Part shown: positions 23,369-30,151 of the stretch, in pieces
Position numbering within the stretch: the first letter of the stretch is position 1
Layout of the letters: each line of letters opens with the position of its first letter
Assembly (NCBI RefSeq): GCF_000802185.1
Contig: NZ_KN676113.1
Coordinates: forward strand, 5,327,053-5,391,052
DNA from: Belnapia sp. F-4-1
Lineage (GTDB): Bacteria; Pseudomonadota; Alphaproteobacteria; Acetobacterales; Acetobacteraceae
DNA: 64,000 nucleotides
Direction: 5' to 3'
The notes under the pieces: model-generated
Told to the model about the DNA's origin: nothing
The model's input: only the letters and a program-made list of their open reading frames with translations
Databases searched by the model: none
Made by a program: the position numbers and the translations under genes

Positions 23369-24901
23369 ATGGATGCCATGACCCAGCCGCCCGTCATCCG
23401 CCTGCATCCGGAGGATGGCGTCGTCATCGCCCGGCAGGTATTGCCGCCCGGGACGCCCGTCGCGCCGAACGTCCTCGCCGCGGCGCGCATCCCGGCCGGG
23501 CACAAGGTGGCGGTGCGCTTCCACGCGCAGGGCGAGCCGGTAACGCGCTACGGGCAGATCATCGGCTTCACCACGGAGCCGGTAACGCCCGGGCAGTGGG
23601 TGCATACCCACAACCTCGCCATGGGCGACTTCTCCCGCGACTATGCCTGGGGCGTGGATGCGAGGCCGACCGACTACGTGGCGGGGCCGGCCACCTTCCA
23701 GGGCATCCGGCGACCGGATGGGCGGGTGGCGACGCGCAATTACATCGGCATCCTGACCAGCGTTAATTGCTCGGCGCATGTGGCGGACCTCATCGCCCAG
23801 GCCTTCCGGCGCAACCCGCTGACCGGCGAGGACCCGCTGGCGGAGTGGCCGAACGTGGATGGCGTCGTGGCCCTGACCCACAAGACCGGCTGCGGCATGA
23901 CGCAGGGGGAGCCCCTCAACCTGCTGCGGCGGACGCTCGGCGGCTTCGCGCGGCATGCGAATTTCAGCCATGTCATCGGCATCGGCCTCGGCTGCGAGGT
24001 GAACCAGATCGGCGGTCTGCTGGAGGAGCAGCGGCTGGCCGGGCGGCTGCGCAGCATGGACATCCAGGAAATGGGCGGCAGCCGGAAGACCGTGCAGGCG
24101 GGCATCGACTTCGTGCGCGAGGTGGTGGCCGAGGCCAACCGGGTGCAGCGCGAGGCGGTGCCGGCGAGCGAGCTCTGCGTCGCGCTGCAATGCGGCGGCT
24201 CGGACGGCTATTCGGGCATCACGGCCAACCCGGCGCTGGGGGCGGCCTCCGACCTCGTCGTGCGGCATGGCGGGACGGTGATCCTCTCCGAAAGCCCGGA
24301 GACCTATGGCGCCGAGCATCTCTTCACCCGCCGGGCCGTCAGCCAGGAGGTCGGGCAGAAGCTGGTCGACGTGATGCACTGGTGGGAGGACTACACATCC
24401 AAGCTCGGGGCCGAGATGGATGCCAACCCCTCCCCCGGCAACAAGCTCGGCGGGCTGACGACCATCCTCGAGAAGTCGCTCGGTGCCATGGCGAAGGCGG
24501 GCTCGACCAACCTCGTCGATGTCGTGCGCTATGCGGAGGCGGTGACGCAGAAGGGCTTCGTCTTCATGGACACGCCGGGCTACGACCCGGTGGCGGCGAC
24601 GGGCCAGGTGGCAGGGGGCGCGAACCTTCTTTGCTTTACCACCGGGCGGGGCAGCGTCTTCGGCTGCAAGCCGACACCCTCCATCAAGCTCGCCACCAAC
24701 ACGCCGATGTATGAGCGGATGGTGGACGACATGGACATCAATTGCGGCACCATCGTCACCGGCGAGGAGACGGTGCAGCAGGTGGGCGAACGCATCTTCC
24801 AGCACATGCTGCGGACGGCGAGCGGTGAGCGGACGAAGAGCGAGGAATTCGATTTCGGTGGGGCGGAGTTCGCGCCCTGGCCGATGGGCGCCACCATGTG
24901 A
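23369..24901 (+). CDS. UxaA-family dehydratase (altronate/galactarate type)
   Basis: 510 residues; ATG 23369 follows AAGGGAG. The N-terminal SAF-like domain (about 10-95; LHPEDGVVIARQVLPPGTPV) is fused to the catalytic domain, as in single-chain UxaA. Conserved segments are GRVATRNYIGILTSVNCSAH, THKTGCGM, GIGLGCEVNQIGG, CGGSDGYSGITANPALGAAS and the C-terminal KPTPSIKLATNTPMYERMVD. These iron-dependent enzymes dehydrate sugar acids to 2-keto-3-deoxy products; the exact sugar acid is not predictable. A strong intrinsic terminator follows directly. Confidence 0.9.
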   Translation: MDAMTQPPVIRLHPEDGVVIARQVLPPGTPVAPNVLAAARIPAGHKVAVRFHAQGEPVTRYGQIIGFTTEPVTPGQWVHTHNLAMGDFSRDYAWGVDARPTDYVAGPATFQGIRRPDGRVATRNYIGILTSVNCSAHVADLIAQAFRRNPLTGEDPLAEWPNVDGVVALTHKTGCGMTQGEPLNLLRRTLGGFARHANFSHVIGIGLGCEVNQIGGLLEEQRLAGRLRSMDIQEMGGSRKTVQAGIDFVREVVAEANRVQREAVPASELCVALQCGGSDGYSGITANPALGAASDLVVRHGGTVILSESPETYGAEHLFTRRAVSQEVGQKLVDVMHWWEDYTSKLGAEMDANPSPGNKLGGLTTILEKSLGAMAKAGSTNLVDVVRYAEAVTQKGFVFMDTPGYDPVAATGQVAGGANLLCFTTGRGSVFGCKPTPSIKLATNTPMYERMVDDMDINCGTIVTGEETVQQVGERIFQHMLRTASGERTKSEEFDFGGAEFAPWPMGATM

Positions 24902-24931
24902 CAAGTTCCTGCCACATTCTGATGGCGTGAA

Positions 24932-24960
24932 GGGGTCGGCGAAAGCCGGCCCTTTTCTTT
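24932..24960 (+). terminator. Intrinsic terminator of the UxaA-type gene
   Basis: GGGTCGGC, loop GAAA (a GNRA tetraloop at 24941-24944), GCCGGCCC, then TTTTCTTT (24953-24960). The 8-bp stem has one G-T pair. It begins 31 nt after the stop codon and is a textbook rho-independent terminator. Confidence 0.92.
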
Positions 24961-25087
24961 GGCAGGCGGCAAAACTATCAACAAAATCAACTGTTTAGGT
25001 GCTGAAGTCCCAGGCCTCTGCTTGGAGCGGTTGCGTACATGGGAGCCACACTCGCCATGCTTCCGCCGCAATCCTGCCTCAATTTCC

Positions 25088-25115
25088 TTGCGACCCTCAT
25101 ACCACTTTGTATATC
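25088..25115 (+). promoter_or_regulatory. Sigma70-type promoter of the SbmA/YddA-type ABC gene
   Basis: TTGCGA (25088-25093), 16-nt spacer, TATATC (25110-25115), in a locally AT-richer stretch. The predicted start is near 25122, which leaves a leader of about 29 nt containing GGGAGA (25138-25143) before the TTG start codon at 25151. Confidence 0.6.
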
Positions 25116-25150
25116 TCATCCCGTACTGATTTCAGACGGGAGATTTCGCC

Positions 25151-26920
25151 TTGGCCGCTTCCCGCATCCAGCCCCCTTCCCAAAGCGCCTTCCGGCGCAT
25201 TTGGCGCATGGCGCAAGGCTGGTACGGCTCCGAGGAACGGGGCGTGGCCTGGGGGCTGACGGCGGCGACACTCCTCCTGACCCTGGCGCAGATCGGCACG
25301 CAGCTTCGCCTCAATCTCTGGCACCGCGACTTCTTCAATGCGCTCGAAGGGCGGCAGGCGGCGGCAAGCGCGGGACAGGTTTCGACCTTCCTCATCCTGG
25401 CGGGGCTGAGCATGGCGATCGCCGTGGCGCTGCTCTGGGCGCGGCAGATGCTGGCGCTGCGCTGGCGGCGCTGGCTGGTGCATCATCTGCAGGAGCGCTG
25501 GCTGGCGGATGCCTGCCACTATCGCATGGGGCTGATGCCGGATGCGGCGGACAACCCGGACCAGCGGATCAGCGAGAACACCCGCTGGGCGACGGTCATG
25601 GCGGTCGACCTGGCGACGGGGCTGTTGCAGGCGCTGCTGACGCTCGTGTCCTTCACCGGCGTGCTGTGGGCGCTCTCGGACGCGGTGCGGCTCGGCGGGA
25701 TGGAGGTGCCGGGGAGCCTGGTGCTGGTCGCCGGCCTTTATGCGCTAGCGGGGGGAACGCTCACCTGGCTGATCGGGCGGCCGATGGTCGGCATCAATAT
25801 CCGCCGCAACCACGCGGAATCCGACCACCGCTTCGCCCTGCTGCGGCTGCGCGAGAGCGCCGAGGCGGTGGCCCTGATCCGCGGCGGGGCGGATGAGGCG
25901 GCGGGGCTGCGCGGCAGCTTCGGGCGCGTCGTCGGCGTGATGCATGAGTTGTTGCGCTCAGAGCGGCAGCTGATGTGGCTCGGCTCCGGCTTCGGGATGG
26001 TCGCTGCCGTCATTCCGCTGCTGCTGGCGAGCCCGCAGTATTTCGCCGGCGCTCTGACGCTCGGCGCGCTGATGCAGATGGCGCAGGCCTTCACCGAGGT
26101 GGTGCGCGCCCTTTCCTGGTTCCAGGAGAGCTGGCCGCGGCTGGCCGACTGGCGGAGCCATGTGGAGCGGGTCGTGGCGCTGGAGGACAGCCTGGATGCG
26201 GCCGAGGCGCTGGGGGCGGCGAGCGGCATCGAGACGGAGGAAGGCGGCGAGGTGCTGGCCTTCGACGAGCTGACGGTGCGCGGGCCGGACGGCAACGTGC
26301 TGATCGCCGGCGCCTCGGCCGAGATCCGCGCCGGCGAGCGGGTGCTGATCCGGGGCGAGAGCGGCACGGGGAAGAGCACGCTGTTCCGGGCGGCTGCGGG
26401 GCTCTGGCCCTGGGGCGAGGGGCGCATCACCGTGCCGGCGCGGGAGGAAACGATGATCCTGCCCCAGCGGCCCTATCTGCCGCTGGGGACGCTGCGAGAT
26501 GCCGTCTGCTACCCGGCGCCGGCGGGGCGATTCAGCGATGCGGCGGTGCAGGCGGCGCTGATCCGCTGCGGGATGCCGGGCCTTGCGGGTCGGCTCGACG
26601 AGACGGGACGGTGGGACCGCTCGCTCAGCCTCGGCCAGCAGCAGCGGATCGGCTTCGCCCGGGTGCTGCTGCACCGGCCGCGTTGGGTGCTGCTCGACGA
26701 GGCGACCTCGGCGTTGGACGACGCCGGGCAGGCAGCGCTGATGGGGCTGTTCTCCACCGAGCTGGCGGAGGCAACGCTGGTCTCGATCGGCCACCGGCCG
26801 GGCCTCGCCGAGCACCATGACCGGGTGCTGCAGCTCGAGGCCGGGGCGGCCGGAGCGCGACTCACGGCGCCGCGCCCGGCGGTGGCGCTGCCGGCATTGG
26901 TGGTGGCGCCGTACCGGTAG
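25151..26920 (+). CDS. SbmA/BacA-like (YddA, ABCD-type) ABC transporter, permease-ATPase fusion
   Basis: 589 residues from TTG 25151; GGGAGA seven bases upstream and a promoter 36 nt further up support this start. The N-terminal half has about six membrane helices and the SbmA-like signature LWHRDFFNALEGRQ, ending with AFTEVVRALSWFQESWPRLA. The ATPase half has Walker A GESGTGKS (402-409), signature LSLGQQQR and Walker B WVLLDEATSALD. YddA/ABCD-type proteins move peptides or acyl-CoA-like molecules; in bacteria they relate to vitamin B12 or peptide import. The substrate is unknown. It is monocistronic: a terminator precedes it and an inverted repeat follows. Confidence 0.9.
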   Translation: MAASRIQPPSQSAFRRIWRMAQGWYGSEERGVAWGLTAATLLLTLAQIGTQLRLNLWHRDFFNALEGRQAAASAGQVSTFLILAGLSMAIAVALLWARQMLALRWRRWLVHHLQERWLADACHYRMGLMPDAADNPDQRISENTRWATVMAVDLATGLLQALLTLVSFTGVLWALSDAVRLGGMEVPGSLVLVAGLYALAGGTLTWLIGRPMVGINIRRNHAESDHRFALLRLRESAEAVALIRGGADEAAGLRGSFGRVVGVMHELLRSERQLMWLGSGFGMVAAVIPLLLASPQYFAGALTLGALMQMAQAFTEVVRALSWFQESWPRLADWRSHVERVVALEDSLDAAEALGAASGIETEEGGEVLAFDELTVRGPDGNVLIAGASAEIRAGERVLIRGESGTGKSTLFRAAAGLWPWGEGRITVPAREETMILPQRPYLPLGTLRDAVCYPAPAGRFSDAAVQAALIRCGMPGLAGRLDETGRWDRSLSLGQQQRIGFARVLLHRPRWVLLDEATSALDDAGQAALMGLFSTELAEATLVSIGHRPGLAEHHDRVLQLEAGAAGARLTAPRPAVALPALVVAPYR

Positions 26921-26940
26921 GGGCCGGCGCCAGATTCCAC

Positions 26941-26965
26941 CGATCGGAACCGACGCGTCCGATCG
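26941..26965. repeat. Perfect inverted repeat CGATCGGA-N9-TCCGATCG
   Basis: Eight-base perfect arms (26941-26948 and 26958-26965) lie 20 nt after the ABC gene stop and in front of the convergent Mrp operon end. No T-run is visible. A bidirectional terminator role is likely from placement. Confidence 0.5.
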
Positions 26966-27086
26966 CGCAGCCCGGTGGGCGTGACGGCCGGGGACTGGTC
27001 GAAAAGCCTGCTCCAAGCCCGGCAGACGGATGCAGACCCGCTTGATCCGGCGGCGCGGGCCGCAGCTCGAAACCGCCGAGGCTCGG

Positions 27087-27443
27087 TCATCGGCGGGAGC
27101 GTGGCGGAGGGGGCACGGCCTCCCTCCCCTCGATCCGATCGCGGTAGAGTGCTGCGCGGGTCAGCAACATGAGCGTGACCGGGGTCGTGATCACCACCAG
27201 CACCGCAATCAGCACCTCGTGAAGGATGAAGCGGGACTGCACGAGCGAGAAGAACAGCATCGAGGCAACGAGCACGCAGCCGATGCCGAACGTGGTGGCG
27301 AGGGTCGGGGCGTGGACGCGCTCGTAAAAGCTCCCGAATCGCAGCAGGCCGACAGCCCCGACCAGCGCCAGTCCGGCACCGAACAGCAGCAGAACGGCGA
27401 CCGACAGCGCCGCCCAGGCGGGAAGCTCGGCGGCGTGCGTCAC
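27087..27443 (-). CDS. mrpG: Mrp antiporter subunit G
   Basis: 118 residues from a GTG start that overlaps the mrpF stop (GTGA). Three membrane helices, with the family signature VGLLRFGSFYERVHAPTLAT and then IAVLVVITTPVTLMLLTRAA. MrpG/MnhG/PhaG is a small structural subunit of the multisubunit Na+(K+)/H+ antiporter. It is the last gene of the six-gene mrp set, which is transcribed on the minus strand. The C-terminal tail is Arg/Pro-rich (PPPPRSRR). Confidence 0.93.
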   Translation of the reverse strand: MTHAAELPAWAALSVAVLLLFGAGLALVGAVGLLRFGSFYERVHAPTLATTFGIGCVLVASMLFFSLVQSRFILHEVLIAVLVVITTPVTLMLLTRAALYRDRIEGREAVPPPPRSRR

Positions 27444-27721
27444 TCGATCACCTCGCCGCGCATGAGGAACTTGGAGAGCGCAGCCGTCGCAACGAAGCCC
27501 ACCAGCGTGATCAGCAACGCCGCCTCGAAATAGTGCGGGCTGCCCGTCCGGATGCCGAACACCAGCAGCAACATGGCAGCGATGACATAGAGGGTGTCGA
27601 GCGCGAGCACGCGGTCCTGCGCCCGCGGCCCGCGCAGCAGGCGGACCACGGCGCATCCCATCGCGGCCACGAGCAGGAACTGCGCCAGGAGGACGGCCCA
27701 TCCGAGCAGCAGGGCGCTCAT
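27440..27721 (-). CDS. mrpF: Mrp antiporter subunit F
   Basis: 93 residues with three membrane helices; MSALLLGWAVLL at 27721 overlaps the mrpE stop by ATGA. The signature VVRLLRGPRAQDRVLALDTLY holds the conserved Gly-Pro and Asp of MrpF/PhaF, implicated in ion passage in the Mrp complex. Its stop overlaps the GTG of mrpG. Confidence 0.93.
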   Translation of the reverse strand: MSALLLGWAVLLAQFLLVAAMGCAVVRLLRGPRAQDRVLALDTLYVIAAMLLLVFGIRTGSPHYFEAALLITLVGFVATAALSKFLMRGEVIE

Positions 27722-28209
27722 TCGAAGATCTCCATCAGCCGCCGCTCCCACCTTTCCTTGACGATGCGCACCCACTCCGCTTCATCGACCAGGTCGAGCA
27801 CGTGGAGCAGCATGGTGCCCTCTGCCGAGTCGTAATCCACCCAGACCGTGCCGGGCGTCGTGGTGAGGATGCAGGCCAGCGCTGCCAGTCCGTAGGGCGC
27901 ACGCATGTCGAGCCGAATGCGAACGAAGCCGGAGCGTCGTGCGCCTCCCTTCGTGGAGCTCAGGATGATTCGTGCCACTGCATAGTTCGAGCGCAGCACC
28001 TCCACCAGCACGTCGCACAGCAGGCCAGGCGCCAGGGCGAGGCGGCGCAACCGCGCCCTGGGCGGCGCCAGCGAGGCCAGGGCCCAGGAGCCGCCGGCTG
28101 CCAGCACGCCGCCGAGCAGCACGGCACCTGGCGAGACGCTCTCCACCAGCAGCAGCCAGGCGCCCAGCAGGAAGAGCGCAATGAGCGGATGCGGCAGGAC
28201 GCGCCTCAT
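27718..28209 (-). CDS. mrpE: Mrp antiporter subunit E
   Basis: 163 residues; ATG 28209 overlaps the mrpD stop by ATGA. Two or three N-terminal membrane helices are followed by a cytoplasmic domain containing LTTTPGTVWVDYD, the conserved MrpE/PhaE motif, and ending VDEAEWVRIVKERWERRLME. MrpE is needed for stable assembly of the antiporter. Confidence 0.93.
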   Translation of the reverse strand: MRRVLPHPLIALFLLGAWLLLVESVSPGAVLLGGVLAAGGSWALASLAPPRARLRRLALAPGLLCDVLVEVLRSNYAVARIILSSTKGGARRSGFVRIRLDMRAPYGLAALACILTTTPGTVWVDYDSAEGTMLLHVLDLVDEAEWVRIVKERWERRLMEIFE

Positions 28210-29810
28210 TGGCCGCCCTCCGGCGTCCCTAGCACGCCGCGCAGGTAGTTTGCCGGCGTGTGCAGCGCCTCCGCCGCCGCGGTGGCGTAGTCCAAGGCCG
28301 GGCCTGCACCGACGGTCAACGCGACGCAGAGGGCGAGAAGCAGCGCGACCGGCAGGAACTCCACGATGCTGACCCGCTGCGGCGTCCCGGCCGGGGATGC
28401 CCAGAAGGCATCCATCCCGGCGCGCGCCATGGCCACCACCGTCGCCAGACCGGACAGGATCAGCGCGGCCGCCACCATCCAGGCGATCGGAGGCGGCGCG
28501 CCCCCGCTGGGAGCGAAGAGCGGCGACAGGATGGCGAACTTGGCCAGGAACCCGGACAGCGGTGGCAGACCCGCGATCAGCAGAGCGCAAGCCAGAAAGG
28601 AGACGCCGAGTGTTGCCACCGTCGCGGGGATGGGCACGCCGATGGCATCCCGCTCCCCAGGTTCGCCGTCCTCCTCGTGCTCGCCGGTGCCGAAGGCCTC
28701 GCGCGTCACGGCCAGCACGTCCGCGCCGATGTCGCGTCCGCGCTCAACGAGCTCCACCAGCAAGAACAAGGCACCGATCGCCAGCACGGAGCCCGCGAGG
28801 TACAGCAGCGCGCCGCCGGTGACGGCAGCCTGGCCCATGCCGATGGCGGTAAGCAACGTGCCGGAGGAGACGAGCACGCTTGCCCCGGCGAGGCGGGTCA
28901 GATTCTGGCTCGCCAATACGGCGACAGAGCCGAAGGCGACCGTCAGCAAGCCGCCCGCGGTCAGCGCGGTGGCGCCGAAGGCCGCCGAGGCGCCCGCGCC
29001 GTCGCCGAAGAGCAGCAGCCAGATGCGCAGCACGGCATAGATCCCGACCTTGCTGAGGATCGACAGGATGGCGGCTGCCGGCGCGCTGGCCGCGGCATAG
29101 GTGCCCGGCAGCCAGAAGCCCAGCGGCCACATCGCCGCCTTGATGAGGAATGCGATGCCGAGCACGGCGAGCCCGGCCTCCAGCAATGCCCGGTCCTCAG
29201 GCGCTACATCCGGAACCCGGCCCGCCAGGTCCGCCATGTTGAGCGTGCCGGCGATGCCGTAGACGACGCTGACACCGATAAGGAACAGCAGCGAGGCGAG
29301 CAGGTTGATGACGATGTAGTGCAGCCCGGCCCGTACGCGCGCCGTGCCGGAGCCATGCAGCGCCATGCCATAGGAAGCGGCGAGCATCACCTCGAAGAAG
29401 ACGAAGAGGTTGAACAGGTCGCCCGTCAGGAACGCGCCGTTCAGCCCCATGAGCTGGAATTGGAACAGCGGATGGAAATGCGTCCCGGCACGGTGCCAGC
29501 GCGCCAGCGAGAAGACGAAGGCGGCGAGGCCGAGGACGGAGGCGAGCGCGACCATCATGGCCGAAAGCCGGTCGAGCACCAGGACGATGCCGAAGGAGAC
29601 GGGCCAGTCGCCGAGGCGGTAGATCCGCACACCCGGCGCATCCGCCGTGACCAGCAGCATGGCCGACAGCAGGACCAGCAGCACGGTCGAGGCAAGTCCG
29701 AGCCCTGCGAGCAACCGGCGCCGACCGTTGCCTGCGACCACCGTCGCGGCGCCGGCCAGCATCGGGACGACGATTGGCGCAATCACGAGGTGATCGGTCC
29801 AAACGGTCAC
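28206..29810 (-). CDS. mrpD: Mrp antiporter subunit D (NuoN/M-like proton channel)
   Basis: 534 residues from a GTG at 29810 that overlaps the mrpC stop (GTGA). About 14 membrane helices in the complex I antiporter-like fold. Motifs include LFNLFVFFEVMLAASYGMAL with the key Glu, a lysine helix in FLIKAAMWPLGFWLPGTY, and APAAAILSILSKVGIYAVLR. It forms a proton-conducting module homologous to NuoM/NuoN. A charged loop (EHEEDGEPGERD) lies in the C-terminal third. Confidence 0.93.
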   Translation of the reverse strand: MTVWTDHLVIAPIVVPMLAGAATVVAGNGRRRLLAGLGLASTVLLVLLSAMLLVTADAPGVRIYRLGDWPVSFGIVLVLDRLSAMMVALASVLGLAAFVFSLARWHRAGTHFHPLFQFQLMGLNGAFLTGDLFNLFVFFEVMLAASYGMALHGSGTARVRAGLHYIVINLLASLLFLIGVSVVYGIAGTLNMADLAGRVPDVAPEDRALLEAGLAVLGIAFLIKAAMWPLGFWLPGTYAAASAPAAAILSILSKVGIYAVLRIWLLLFGDGAGASAAFGATALTAGGLLTVAFGSVAVLASQNLTRLAGASVLVSSGTLLTAIGMGQAAVTGGALLYLAGSVLAIGALFLLVELVERGRDIGADVLAVTREAFGTGEHEEDGEPGERDAIGVPIPATVATLGVSFLACALLIAGLPPLSGFLAKFAILSPLFAPSGGAPPPIAWMVAAALILSGLATVVAMARAGMDAFWASPAGTPQRVSIVEFLPVALLLALCVALTVGAGPALDYATAAAEALHTPANYLRGVLGTPEGGQ

Positions 29811-30151
29811 CGCTCGCGCTCCCGGCCATCCACGTGGTCGGTCCCGGTAAGGCCACGGGCGGCAAGCAGCACCACCAGCAACAGCGCGGTGGTGGCGAAG
29901 CCGATGACGATCGCGGTCAGCACCAGCGCCTGCGGCACCGGGTCGGTGAAGGCGGCAAGCGTGCCGACCTCGCCTTGCCCGAGGATGGCGTCCGCGCCGA
30001 TGCGCAACCCGCCGGTCGAGAAGATGAACAGGTTCACGGCGTAGGACAGCAGCGCGAGGCCGATTGTGACCTGGAAGGTGCGCGGCCGCAGCAGCAGCCA
30101 GACGCCGGAACCGGCGAGCACGCCGATGGCGAGGGAGACGACGAGCTCCAT
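29807..30151 (-). CDS. mrpC: Mrp antiporter subunit C (NuoK-like)
   Basis: 114 residues, three membrane helices, NuoK-like (TIGLALLSYAVNLFIFSTGG; DPVPQALVLTAIVIGFATTA). ATG 30151 overlaps the mrpAB stop by one base, and its own stop overlaps the mrpD GTG. These overlaps point to translational coupling through the operon. Confidence 0.94.
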   Translation of the reverse strand: MELVVSLAIGVLAGSGVWLLLRPRTFQVTIGLALLSYAVNLFIFSTGGLRIGADAILGQGEVGTLAAFTDPVPQALVLTAIVIGFATTALLLVVLLAARGLTGTDHVDGRERER

